Source: Murinocardiopsis flavida (GTDB taxonomy: Bacteria; Actinomycetota; Actinomycetes; Streptosporangiales; Streptosporangiaceae). From it: DNA of 64,000 bases. Under the pieces are notes generated by a model, which was not told where the DNA came from, did not search any database, and saw only the letters and a list, made by a program, of their open reading frames with translations. The position numbers and the translations under genes are program-made. Shown here piece by piece: positions 42,481 to 52,978 of the stretch (position 1 is its first letter; every line of letters starts with the position of its first letter). The stretch covers positions 1-64,000 of the forward strand of contig NZ_PYGA01000033.1 in the NCBI RefSeq assembly GCF_003014485.1, read 5' to 3'.

Positions 42481-43280
42481 CCGCGGCAGAGGGGGCCGGG
42501 GCCATGGTCGCGGTGAACCTCGGAGTGAGCGCGCTGGCGGTCGCCGCGCTTCTCGCCGCCACGCTCGCCGTCGCCCTGCGCCTGGGCCGCCACTCCGTCA
42601 TCGACGTCGCGTGGGGGGCGGGGTTCGCCCTGGTCGCGGCCGTGACAGCGGTGCTGTCCGCCGGTCACGGCGACCCCGCCCGCACCTGGCTGCTGTGTGC
42701 GCTGACAGCGGTGTGGGGGCTGCGGCTCGCCGCGCACATCGCCGTGCGCTCCCGCGGAGAAGGGGAGGACCCCCGCTACCGTGCGCTGCTCGCCAAGGCG
42801 CCGGGCGACCGCACCGCCTACGCGCTGCGCGTCGTCTACCTGCCCCAAGGGCTGCTGATCTGGCTGATCTCGCTGCCGGTGCAGGTGGCCGCCTACTCCG
42901 CCGCGCCGCTCGGCCCGGTCGCCGCGGCGGGGGCCGCGGTGTGGGCGGTCGGGATGCTGTTCGAGGCGGTCGGCGACGCCCAACTCGCCCGGTTCAAGGC
43001 CGATCCCGCGAACCGGGGCCGCATCATGGACCGCGGCCTGTGGGCGTGGACCCGCCACCCCAACTACTTCGGTGACGCCTGCGTGTGGTGGGGCCTCTTC
43101 CTCGTCGCCGCCGAGGCGTGGCCGGCGGTCCTCACCGTCCCCGCGCCGGTCGTGATGACCCTGCTCCTCACGGTCGGCTCGGGCAAGCGGCTGCTGGAGG
43201 CCCGCATGGCCGACCGCCCCGGCTGGTCCGAGTACGCCCGGCGGACCAGCGGATTCGTCCCATTGCCCCCGCGCCGCTAG
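42477..43280 (+). CDS. DUF1295 / steroid-reductase-like membrane protein (Rv0446c-like)
   Basis: 267 residues, about six membrane helices. The C-terminal isoprenylcysteine-methyltransferase/steroid-reductase fold shows RIMDRGLWAWTRHPNYFGDACVWWG and GKRLLEARMADRPGWSEYARRTS. It probably uses NADPH or another cofactor to reduce or methylate a lipid. GTG start overlaps the CFA synthase stop. It closes the five-gene SigK operon, as in mycobacteria. Confidence 0.88.
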   Translation: MTAAEGAGAMVAVNLGVSALAVAALLAATLAVALRLGRHSVIDVAWGAGFALVAAVTAVLSAGHGDPARTWLLCALTAVWGLRLAAHIAVRSRGEGEDPRYRALLAKAPGDRTAYALRVVYLPQGLLIWLISLPVQVAAYSAAPLGPVAAAGAAVWAVGMLFEAVGDAQLARFKADPANRGRIMDRGLWAWTRHPNYFGDACVWWGLFLVAAEAWPAVLTVPAPVVMTLLLTVGSGKRLLEARMADRPGWSEYARRTSGFVPLPPRR

Positions 43281-43565
43281 GACGCCCCCTCCGCTCCCCG
43301 CCGCCTGTCGATACGCCCGGGATTCAGCGAACCCCTCGTGAAGTGACCCCCGGAGGCGTTCGCCGAACACCTAAACCGGCACGACGATCCTCGGCTATGA
43401 TGCCGCAGCCGCCGGACGGGGCCCGTCGCACGGTGGCGGCCTCCGCACGTTCGACATCTTCGGCGGACGCGGGTTCTTCATGTACCCCGCCCCGGAGCGG
43501 ATGCGAATGAACTTCATCGTTCGCGTCGTCTGGATCGGTTGACGTGCGCCGTACCTACGGGGCCG

Positions 43566-44339
43566 TCAGAGGACGAGTCCGGCGATGGTCAGGGCCACGC
43601 CGCCCAGCGCGCACAGCCCGCATGCCACGGCGGTGATCTTGAGTTCCCGGTTGCCGCTCCGGACGAGTTCCTGCTCCTGCTTGCCGGAGACGATGAACTC
43701 GCCGTTCTCGGCGGGGCGGCCGATCTCCAGGTAGCCGTTGGCGTCGTTCGCCTCGCCGTGGACGAAGAGCCTGGTGCCGGCGCGCAGGACCCATTCCTCG
43801 TGCTTGTAGCCGATGGTGCCGTCGCCGCCGCCGGTGAACGAGATCGGGCCGATCGAGACGGTCTTCCGCCCGCCCTCGTGCGGCCGGAACACGTCGAGCG
43901 GCTTGGCGGCGCCGACGATCTCCGCGCCCTCCGGGCGGATCACGACCTTGCCGCCGTCGCCCTCGACGAAGAACGCGGTGTTGCTCCGGTGCTGCGCGAC
44001 CGTCTCGTTCCTGGTGGTGCGTCTGGTGCGGCCGTTGCCGTCGCGCCGCCTCTCCTCGTACCGCCGCGTGATCTTGTGGCGGTGCCAGACGCACTCGACC
44101 TTGTTGAGCTGCGACGTCAGCAGGCCGTTCCGGTGCGGCTGGGCGGTGCCGATCACCTCGCAGGTGTGGCGGAAGTGGCCGGGACCGGCAGCGGCGGCAG
44201 CGGCCTGCTGCATCGCACGGAGGTCGCCGATGGTGACGGTCTCGGTGCGCTGCAAGGATTCGAGCCGCGCGTTCGACCGGCGGATCCGCCAAGCGAGTAT
44301 CCCCGCCACGACGAGCAGAATGAGACCGATCCAGAGCAC
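43566..44339 (-). CDS. GIDE-domain membrane protein (E3-ligase MUL1-like, no RING)
   Basis: 257 residues. One N-terminal membrane helix (1-20), a soluble region with GIDE-domain features (HTCEVIGTAQPHRNGLLTSQLNKVECVWHRHKI, given here in parts: GLLTSQLNKVECVWHRHKI), a beta-rich centre (VSIGPISFTGGGDG), and two short C-terminal helices. It resembles the GIDE part of the mitochondrial ligase MUL1/MULAN; bacterial forms lack the RING and their role is unknown. GTG 44339 with GGGAGG eight bases upstream is chosen; the longer frame upstream is low-complexity. Confidence 0.75.
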   Translation of the reverse strand: MLWIGLILLVVAGILAWRIRRSNARLESLQRTETVTIGDLRAMQQAAAAAAGPGHFRHTCEVIGTAQPHRNGLLTSQLNKVECVWHRHKITRRYEERRRDGNGRTRRTTRNETVAQHRSNTAFFVEGDGGKVVIRPEGAEIVGAAKPLDVFRPHEGGRKTVSIGPISFTGGGDGTIGYKHEEWVLRAGTRLFVHGEANDANGYLEIGRPAENGEFIVSGKQEQELVRSGNRELKITAVACGLCALGGVALTIAGLVL

Positions 44340-44596
44340 GGCGCCTCCCGGTGGATGCTGCGAAACACCGGAGACTCTATCGGCGTGTCGCCGTGCGTCC
44401 AGATGGCCGACCGGAACCCCGACCGCCGCCGGGCCTCCTCTCCGGCGGGAACGGCCGCCTGGCGGCGGGAACGGGCCGCCACTGGGGCCGCCTTCGGCCA
44501 TTCCTGCGGGACGGCGCCGGCCGCCGCGCGCTGCTCCGGGGTCGTGAGACACCGGTGGTCCACCGGCGCGGCGTCCGGGACCGGCGCGCGACGCGG

Positions 44597-44627
44597 GGCG
44601 GCCGCGCCCTCTCGGGGCGCGGCCGCC
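44597..44627. terminator. Terminator of the MFS exporter gene
   Basis: A 13-bp perfect stem (44597-44609 with 44615-44627) and a 5-nt loop, 22 bp after the minus-strand stop. The rest of 44340-44649 holds nothing that I recognise. Confidence 0.85.
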
Positions 44628-44649
44628 GGTGGCCGACTGGGGACGGGGG

Positions 44650-46083
44650 TCAGACTCCGGTCCTTTCCGCCGGTTCGGGGGCGGACTCCGGCGCGGCCCG
44701 CTTCGGGGACCGCATGGTGGCCAGGCCGAGCGCCGCGCCCGCCAGTGCGACGGTGCCGGCGCCGATGAAGGCCGCCTGGAATCCGCTGGTCAGCGCGGGC
44801 AGGTCGCCGATCCGGTCGGCGCCCTGGGAGGTGGCGACCGCCGTCATGACGGCCAGCCCCAGCGCGGAGCCGACCTGGTAGGTGGTGTTGACGATGCCGG
44901 AGGCGAGACCGGCCTGCTCGGGGCGGGCGCCGCCGATGGAGGCCATCGTGGCGGGGATGAACACCAGTGACATGCCGAGCGCGGCGACGAGCGAGCCCGG
45001 CAGGACGTCGGCGGTGAAGGTCCCCTCGGGGCCGATAAGCGAGAGTTGGCCGAGTCCGGCCGCGAGCACGACCAGTCCCGTGACGATCAGCGGCTTGGTG
45101 CCGAACCGGGCGATGAGGCGGCCGGTGATGGTCGTCATGAAGACCATCATCAGCAGCGTCATCGGCAGCAGCGCGGCTCCGCTCGCGAACGCCCCGTAGC
45201 CCAGGACCTGCTGGAGGTAGAGGTTGAGGAAGTACCACATGGGGATCCACGCGGCGCCGAGCAGGGTGATCGCGAGGTTGCCCGCTGCCAGGCCGGGGGT
45301 GCGCCAGACGCCGAGGGGCATCAGCGGTGTGCGCAGCAGGCGCTGGCTGATGACGAAGGCGGTCAGCAGCGCGGCCGCTCCTGCGAGCGCTGCGAGGGTC
45401 TGCGGCGCTGCCCAGCCCAGCTCCGGGGCCTGGACCACGGCGTAGACGGCAAGGGCGAGCCCGGCCGTTGCCGTCCCGGCGCCGATGAGGTCGACGGAGC
45501 CGCCGCGCCCCTTCACGGAGGGCAGCAGCGCGGGGACCGCCGCCAGTGAGGCGACGCCGATCGGGATGTAGAGGATGAACAGCCACGGCCAGCTCAGCCA
45601 TTCGGTAATGGCGCCGCCGAGGAAGACGCCCGCCGTCCCGCCGGCCGGTGCGGCGGCACCGTAGACGGCGAGCGCCTTGGTGAGTTCGCGGGAGTCGTGG
45701 CCGAACAGCATCATCAGCAGGGTCATGGCCGCCGGTGCGATGAGCGCTCCGCCGGCGCCTTGGACCGCGCGCCCCAGCAGTTCGACGTCCGCTGTGCCGG
45801 CGGCGGCCGCGACGGCGGACCCGGCGATGAGGATGAGCCAGCCGGTGACGAACACGCGCCTGGCACCGAAGAGGTCGGAGAGCCTGCCGCCGAGGAGCAG
45901 CAGGCCGCCGAAGGCGACGACGTAGGCGTTGAACACCCATTGCAGGGAGCCCTGGGAGAACCCGAGGTCGCGCTGCATTTCGGGGAGGGCGACCCCGATG
46001 ATCGACGTGTCCATGATGACCATGAACTGGGCCCCGGCGAGCAGGATGAGTGCCCACCAGCGGCGGTGGTTGATCGCGGACAT
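44650..46083 (-). CDS. MFS multidrug exporter, DHA2 (14-helix) family
   Basis: 477 residues, about fourteen helices. Family marks are LAGAQFMVIMDTSIIGVALP in helix 1, LGGRLSDLFGARRVF in the 2-3 loop, and GRAVQGAGGALIAPAAMTLL (motif C-like helix). Such pumps expel drugs or dyes with protons. ATG 46083 has AAGGAG nine bases upstream. The 300-bp leader carries a 17-bp palindrome, a strong hairpin, a small ORF and two CCCC/GGGG palindromes, so expression is probably tightly controlled. No regulator gene lies beside it. Confidence 0.88.
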   Translation of the reverse strand: MSAINHRRWWALILLAGAQFMVIMDTSIIGVALPEMQRDLGFSQGSLQWVFNAYVVAFGGLLLLGGRLSDLFGARRVFVTGWLILIAGSAVAAAAGTADVELLGRAVQGAGGALIAPAAMTLLMMLFGHDSRELTKALAVYGAAAPAGGTAGVFLGGAITEWLSWPWLFILYIPIGVASLAAVPALLPSVKGRGGSVDLIGAGTATAGLALAVYAVVQAPELGWAAPQTLAALAGAAALLTAFVISQRLLRTPLMPLGVWRTPGLAAGNLAITLLGAAWIPMWYFLNLYLQQVLGYGAFASGAALLPMTLLMMVFMTTITGRLIARFGTKPLIVTGLVVLAAGLGQLSLIGPEGTFTADVLPGSLVAALGMSLVFIPATMASIGGARPEQAGLASGIVNTTYQVGSALGLAVMTAVATSQGADRIGDLPALTSGFQAAFIGAGTVALAGAALGLATMRSPKRAAPESAPEPAERTGV

Positions 46084-46102
46084 GGCTGCGTCTCCTTGAT
46101 GT

Positions 46103-46119
46103 GTGTGCCCGTGGCACAC
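46103..46119. promoter_or_regulatory. Perfect 17-bp palindrome upstream of the exporter
   Basis: GTGTGCC-CGT-GGCACAC, ending 19 bp before the exporter ATG. It could be a repressor site or an RNA stem next to the ribosome binding site. Confidence 0.6.
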
Positions 46120-46161
46120 GAGAAGTAAAAGGGGGAGGGGGTATTCGCACGGGCGGGGAGG

Positions 46162-46201
46162 CCCGTGGTGGGCGCGCTGTCCGCGCCGCGCCCACCACGG
46201 G
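46162..46201 (-). terminator. Strong hairpin between leader ORF and exporter (attenuator candidate)
   Basis: 14-bp perfect stem (46162-46175 with 46188-46201), loop 12 nt. It lies 28 bp after the stop of the small ORF and 79 bp before the exporter, on the expected transcript. Confidence 0.65.
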
Positions 46202-46229
46202 TGTCCGTGGCGGATCGCGCGGGCTGCGC

Positions 46230-46301
46230 CTAGGCGTCGGCTCGGTCGGCTGCCGCCGTGCCGGGCGCGGGAGCGGATTCGCGGTGACAGGAGTCGCCCA
46301 T
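46230..46301 (-). CDS. Possible 23-residue leader peptide
   Basis: Translates as MGDSCHRESAPAPGTAAADR plus ADA. AAAGGGAC lies about 8 nt before the ATG. It starts 24 bp downstream of the 29-bp palindrome and precedes the attenuator-like hairpin and exporter, so it is placed as a leader peptide would be. Cys and His near the start could bind metal or sense amino-acid supply. No comparative evidence is available. Confidence 0.4.
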   Translation of the reverse strand: MGDSCHRESAPAPGTAAADRADA

Positions 46302-46324
46302 GGTCGTGTCCCTTTCTGCGCCGA

Positions 46325-46353
46325 ATTCATATACCCCTGTGGGGTATATGAAT
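46325..46353. promoter_or_regulatory. Perfect 29-bp palindrome with CCCC-TGT-GGGG core
   Basis: 13-bp arm ATTCATATACCCC, spacer TGT, then the exact complement arm. The TACCCC...GGGGTA core is the pattern bound by CsoR/RcnR/CstR-family repressors (copper, nickel or sulfane sulfur). It is locally AT-rich in a GC-rich genome. Confidence 0.75.
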
Positions 46354-46363
46354 AGAAATAACA

Positions 46364-46378
46364 TACCCCCGGGGGGTA
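46364..46378. promoter_or_regulatory. Second CsoR/CstR-like palindrome
   Basis: TACCCCC-G-GGGGGTA, 15 bp, 10 bp from the 29-bp palindrome. A further half site, GGGGGTAT, lies at about 46136-46143. No CsoR-type gene is in the window. Confidence 0.7.
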
Positions 46379-46512
46379 GTCAAGGAATCGGCGTCACGTC
46401 CGCTCCGGCGCGGTGCCTCCCGGCGGAGCGCGGCGGGCGGGGCGTCCGGGCCGGGACGGCGACGGCCGGGCCCGGACGATCCGCCGGTACCGACCGCTCC
46501 CCGATGACGCGG

Positions 46513-46541
46513 TGCGGCCCCTGCCGATGGCAGGGGCCGCA
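46513..46541. terminator. Hairpin, possible terminator of the 46733 gene
   Basis: 13-bp perfect stem (46513-46525 with 46529-46541) and a 3-nt loop. It is 190 bp beyond the stop of the minus-strand gene. No gene is seen in 46384-46732. Confidence 0.55.
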
Positions 46542-46732
46542 GAGGGGGAGCCCGGTCGGGCGAACCGCACAAGCCGGGACGGGAGCGGGAAGAGCGGGCC
46601 GCCGTCCTCCCGCGGGGCAGGAGGCGGTGCGCGCCGGCGGAGGCGGGCCCCGATCACGGTCGCGCCCCGCGACCGGCCGGCGGCCATGGGGACGGGCGTG
46701 GAACCACGGCCGTCCGCGCGGCGGAGCGCTGC

Positions 46733-47107
46733 TTAGGCGGCGCGGTGCGAGTCGGCGCGGTGCAGGGCGGCGAACGTCCGGCCGTCCGCAACAGTGGCGG
46801 CCACCATGGCGAGCACGGCGACCTTGGCGGTGGTGGACCCCTCCTGGCGCGCCAGGCGCAGGCAGTATGCGGCGATCCCGAGGTTGAGACCTGCCCTGGC
46901 GGCCATCCACCGCTTCTGGTGCCGACCGGCCAGCAACCCGGGGACCAGGACGAGGTCCGCGACCCCGATGGCCCGCAGCGCGTTGTCGTGGCCGTCGAGG
47001 CGGAGCACGCGGCCGGCCTGCGTCGGTGCGATCACCAGGGTCGCGCCGATGGCCGCGGTGATCGCACCGACCCGACGCGTGGCACGCTGAGCAGTCTCCA
47101 GATCCAT
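46733..47107 (-). CDS. Small conserved membrane protein of unknown function
   Basis: 124 residues with three or four hydrophobic segments (VGAITAAIGATLVIAP, AIGVADLVLVPGLLAG, LNLGIAAYCLRLA, VAVLAMVAATVADG). The pattern resembles small actinomycete membrane proteins annotated as hypothetical. Upstream sequence to 47220 is short, and I see no promoter. It reads in the same direction as the glycosyltransferase, 113 bp downstream of it. Confidence 0.65.
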   Translation of the reverse strand: MDLETAQRATRRVGAITAAIGATLVIAPTQAGRVLRLDGHDNALRAIGVADLVLVPGLLAGRHQKRWMAARAGLNLGIAAYCLRLARQEGSTTAKVAVLAMVAATVADGRTFAALHRADSHRAA

Positions 47108-47220
47108 GCTCTCACCGTCTCACGGTGCCGCGGCGTGCCCCGATCACCCCCGGCCGTCCCCGGCCGCCCACTCCCGGCCCCGATCGCCCCCGGCCGCCCC
47201 GGCCCGGGAGGCGGTGTGCG

Positions 47221-48411
47221 CTAGCGGAGGTGGGCCTCGATCAGGTCCGCGCCGCGGGCGGCCCCGCCGGCGCCGCGCACGGCACGGCGCATGCTCTCGA
47301 CGTTGGCGCGCACCGCCGGGTCGGACACGACCCGTTCCACTGCGGCGCGCAGCGCGTCGGCCGTCGCGGCGTCGGCGTCCAGGCGCTCGCCGAGTCCCAG
47401 CTCCCGCACCCGGTCGGCGTTCGCCTCCTGCTCGGGCGTCTGCGGGACGGTGACCAGCGGGACCCCGTAGTACAGCGCCTCCATCGTGGAGTTCATCCCG
47501 GCGTGCGAGACGAACGCGGCGGCGTGGCGCAGGACCGCCGGCTGCGGGAACCACGGCCGGACGTCCACGGCGGGCGGAATGGGGCCGAGGGCGGCGGGGT
47601 CGAGCCCGCCGACGGTCATCGCCACCCGCCACGGGCCGTCCCCGAAGGCGTCGACGCACGCGCGGTAGAACTCGGGCCGGTCGGTGAGGATCGTGCCGAG
47701 CGAGATGTAGAGGACGGGGTCCGCCGGGCCCGCCGGACCGGGCGGGGACCACGGCTGCTCCTGCTCCCGGTCGCCGAGCAGCGGCCCGAGGAAGTGGAAG
47801 CGCTCGTCGAAGGACTCGCCCGCGAACTGGAACTCCCGTGGGACGAAGACGAGGTTCAGCGCCTCGGTCACGTCCATCGTGGCCGCGAAGTCGACGTGGA
47901 CGCCGTACTCGGCGGAGAACCGCGCGCAGTCCTCACGCAGCGCCGCCATCTCCGGGTGGTCGGCGGCGATTCCGGCGGTCAACCGGTCGTCCACCGAGTA
48001 GGTCCCGTTCGAGGCCAGGTTGGGGACGCACCGCACGGCCGGGATGCCCAGTTCGGCGGCCGCGACCCGGGCCGGCCAGTTCGTCTCGTCGTAGCACACG
48101 GCGTCGGGCGGCTCGGCGGCGCAGCGCTCGCGCAGGACCGGGTAGGCGGCGCGCATCGCGGCGAAGTAGTGCCGCAACCACGCCGCGATGGCATCGGGGC
48201 CGATCTCGGCCGGCGGCGTGAACGGTTCCAGCGGCGGCAGCGCCACCCACGTGGCGCCGGCGGCCGCGACCGCGTCGGCGTGCTCCGGCCCGGTGGCGTA
48301 GTCGACCCGGAATCCGCGCCGCCGGAGCTCCGCCACCAGCGGCAACGTGGGGGTGATATGCCCATGCCCGGCAAGGGCCACGAACAACAGGCGTTTCGGT
48401 GCAGCGGACAT
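47221..48411 (-). CDS. Macrolide-type glycosyltransferase (MGT/GT1 family)
   Basis: 396 residues, GT-B fold. N-terminal LLFVALAGHGHITPTLPLVAEL and C-terminal donor-binding block VRPWFPQPAVLRHAAAFVSHAG, STMEALYYGVPLVTVPQTPEQ, which contacts the nucleotide sugar. Such enzymes glucosylate macrolides and other lipophilic products, often for self-protection or xenobiotic inactivation. No natural-product cluster is nearby. ATG 48411 follows GGAGAG. Promoter and a 17-bp near-palindrome lie in the AT-rich gap with the divergent gene. Confidence 0.88.
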   Translation of the reverse strand: MSAAPKRLLFVALAGHGHITPTLPLVAELRRRGFRVDYATGPEHADAVAAAGATWVALPPLEPFTPPAEIGPDAIAAWLRHYFAAMRAAYPVLRERCAAEPPDAVCYDETNWPARVAAAELGIPAVRCVPNLASNGTYSVDDRLTAGIAADHPEMAALREDCARFSAEYGVHVDFAATMDVTEALNLVFVPREFQFAGESFDERFHFLGPLLGDREQEQPWSPPGPAGPADPVLYISLGTILTDRPEFYRACVDAFGDGPWRVAMTVGGLDPAALGPIPPAVDVRPWFPQPAVLRHAAAFVSHAGMNSTMEALYYGVPLVTVPQTPEQEANADRVRELGLGERLDADAATADALRAAVERVVSDPAVRANVESMRRAVRGAGGAARGADLIEAHLR

Positions 48412-48451
48412 CTCTCCAGCGCCTCTCTCAACCGTCCGGCATCGACCATTA

Positions 48452-49168
48452 ATGTACAACACTGAACGGTTAAGTGGTAAACAATACAGGGGTGCACTCG
48501 GCCAACTCGTCCTGAACCGGGCCCAGGCAGGCGATCTGGAGGGAGCGCGCGCCGAAGCCGACCTGATCGGCGCGTATTCGTGGACCGGCTACCGCGACAT
48601 CGCGGCCGTGCTCGCCGACGGCGGAGACGTCCGGGGGTTCTTCGCCGATTGGAAGCGCTACGCCGCCGTTCGGTCGCGCGATTGGATGACCGACCTCAAG
48701 AGGAGGCTCGTCATCGGCGTCGCCCGGAACGAGGGGTGGCGAGCCGCCCTGGCCGTCACCCGCGACAGGCGCCTCGGCCCCCAATTCGCGCGGTACTCCT
48801 TCAGCGCGCTTCCGGAGGACGATGTCGAAGGGCTGCAACGCCTGCTGGAGGGCGAGGCGGCGGGCGTCCTCCCGGAGCAGGACGAGCTCAGCCTGCTCGC
48901 CCGGGCGGTACGCGCGGCGACCGGGGACGCCCCGGAACGCGACCCCCCGCTCCTCGGCGCGATCGTGGACCGCATCGTCGCCGTCGACCCCGCGACGGAC
49001 AAGGACACGATGCGCTGGCGCGACGGCGAACTGTTCGCCCTGTGGCCGGCCTACGGGGAGCAGGCGACACTGGACCGGGTGCGCAAAGCGGTCCGTACCC
49101 CGTACTACAAGCGTGAACTCAGGCGGCTCGCCCGCGACGTGAGAGGCAAGGGACCTGACGGGGGTTGA
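48452..49168 (+). CDS. Hypothetical protein, probably 5'-truncated
   Basis: Coding-like sequence from about 48490: LGQLVLNRAQAGDLEGARAE, IAAVLADGGDVRGFFADW, then VRTPYYKRELRRLARDVRG at the end. It is helical and repeat-like, as in TPR-type proteins. The only in-frame ATG (48452) lies inside the palindromic promoter region of the divergent gene and has no ribosome binding site. Codon use before 48480 is AT-rich. I suspect loss of the original 5' end; a very late start is the alternative. Function unknown. Confidence 0.5.
   Translation: MYNTERLSGKQYRGALGQLVLNRAQAGDLEGARAEADLIGAYSWTGYRDIAAVLADGGDVRGFFADWKRYAAVRSRDWMTDLKRRLVIGVARNEGWRAALAVTRDRRLGPQFARYSFSALPEDDVEGLQRLLEGEAAGVLPEQDELSLLARAVRAATGDAPERDPPLLGAIVDRIVAVDPATDKDTMRWRDGELFALWPAYGEQATLDRVRKAVRTPYYKRELRRLARDVRGKGPDGG
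48460..48476. promoter_or_regulatory. Near-perfect palindrome in the glycosyltransferase promoter region
   Basis: CACTGAAC-G-GTTAAGTG, 17 bp with one mismatched pair, in an unusually AT-rich patch (48440-48490). A TetR- or MarR-like operator controlling the glycosyltransferase is plausible. Confidence 0.5.
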
Positions 49169-49283
49169 CGGCCTCGCGGCCGCGAGGCCGCGCCTTGATC
49201 GTGCGGCGCGCGGTGTGCCGGTGGTGCCGTGAAAGTAGGGTCGGCGGGTCGGCCACCCCCGTACTGGAGTCCAACGCGTCACC

Positions 49284-50324
49284 ATGGAAACACGGCGATC
49301 TCGCGGCAGCGGTCCCTCTCCCCGGCGGCCCCCTTCGGGGCGCGCGCTCCGATGGCGCGGACGGCGGTCGGCCGTCCCCGCGCTCGCGCTGGGCGCGGTG
49401 GCGACCCTGGTCGCCGCGGCGGCCGCATCGGGCTGCGCACCGTCGTCCCCGGAGCCGGCATCTGAGTCGGCCGAGAGCCGGCGCGTGGACGGGCAATGGC
49501 ACCGGCCCCCGCAGGACTGGCGGCCGCCCGCTGCCAAGCCGCGCTCCGGCTGCCGGCTCGCCACCTTGCCCGGCCCTGCGGAGTACAGCCGCGACCCGGA
49601 CAAAGGCGGCGAGGTGACCGGGATGAGCGCCTCGGGCGAGTACGTCGTGGGCAACGCCGGCCGCGACGATGTGCTGTGGCACGACGGCAGGTACCGGAGC
49701 CTGGCCAGCATCCCCGGTCTCAACCACCCCGAGGACGTCAACTCCGCCGGGGTCGTCGTCGGAACCGAACTGGGCACCGGGGACGACCGGCCCTGGATGT
49801 ACGACGACGGCGAGCTCACCTACCTCCGGGTGCCGGAACTCGGTCGGCACGAACTCGTGGCCGTCAGCGCCATCAACGACGACGGCCACATCCTGGGCGC
49901 CGTCGCTTTCGACGACGGCATCGAGCAGAAGGACCTCGAACCGCTGGTGTGGCACGTCGACTCCCCCGGTGAGTACGCCACCCCGGACGTCGAGTCCGGC
50001 CCTCACTGGAAGGCGACGGAGTCGACGCGCTGGCCGGTGTTCGACCGCGACGCCGACGAAACCGGCGGCACGGTCCTCGACCAGGCGCGCGCCGCGGACG
50101 GCGGCGGCCGGGTCTACGGGATCAAGGGCGACATGCCGGCGATGGCGGACGGCGAGGAGGTCACGGAGCTGCCGGCGATCGCGCCGCGCCCCTCGGACGC
50201 CTCCCTCCAGGTGGGGCTGGCGACGGAGGTCAGCCGCGACGGCGAGGTCGTCGCGGGGACCTCCACCGACTCCGGCGGCACCGCCTTCCCCGTCACCTGG
50301 ACCTGCCGACCGCCGTCGCGATGA
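49284..50324 (+). CDS. Secreted lipoprotein with HAF-like repeats
   Basis: 346 residues. A long cationic N-terminus, hydrophobic segment and lipobox-like AAASGCAPS (about residue 50). The mature part has repeated short motifs around G-DR--VGN / NSAGVVVGTELG / INDDGHILGAVAF / RDGEVVAGTS, the style of HAF (beta-propeller-like) repeats. Such proteins are extracellular with unknown function. Downstream is the kinase-Hsp70 gene after 159 bp. Confidence 0.65.
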   Translation: METRRSRGSGPSPRRPPSGRALRWRGRRSAVPALALGAVATLVAAAAASGCAPSSPEPASESAESRRVDGQWHRPPQDWRPPAAKPRSGCRLATLPGPAEYSRDPDKGGEVTGMSASGEYVVGNAGRDDVLWHDGRYRSLASIPGLNHPEDVNSAGVVVGTELGTGDDRPWMYDDGELTYLRVPELGRHELVAVSAINDDGHILGAVAFDDGIEQKDLEPLVWHVDSPGEYATPDVESGPHWKATESTRWPVFDRDADETGGTVLDQARAADGGGRVYGIKGDMPAMADGEEVTELPAIAPRPSDASLQVGLATEVSRDGEVVAGTSTDSGGTAFPVTWTCRPPSR

Positions 50325-50483
50325 CATGGGGCGCGGGCCGCCGCGGACGCCGCACGGCAGCGCGGCCGCACGGCCCGCCCGCGTCCGGTCGCGCGCCCCA
50401 CCCGTCCGCCCTCAGCCCGTCGCCCCCTTACCTGACGGCGCTTCCCGCACCACAATCGGTCCCATGATCAGGACGGGGTGGGC

Positions 50484-52811
<2,328 letters not shown>

Positions 52812-52978
52812 GCCGCGCCCCCGCACGGGCAGCGCGCCGATGCCGCCCTCGCGGCGACCGGGCGTGCCACCGAGTATCGAACCGGTCCAGCGTGGACCTG
52901 CCGGTACCGGCGCGTTCGTGTGCACCTCGCGCGTTGTGCCTCCGGTGTCCGCGGGGCGGCAACGGTGATACTCGTTCC

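Noticed and set aside
43398-43543. Short open frame ending GGRGFFMYPAPERMRMNFIV
   Set aside because: Looks partly coding, but has no start codon with a ribosome binding site and no recognisable family; possibly a remnant, not supportable.
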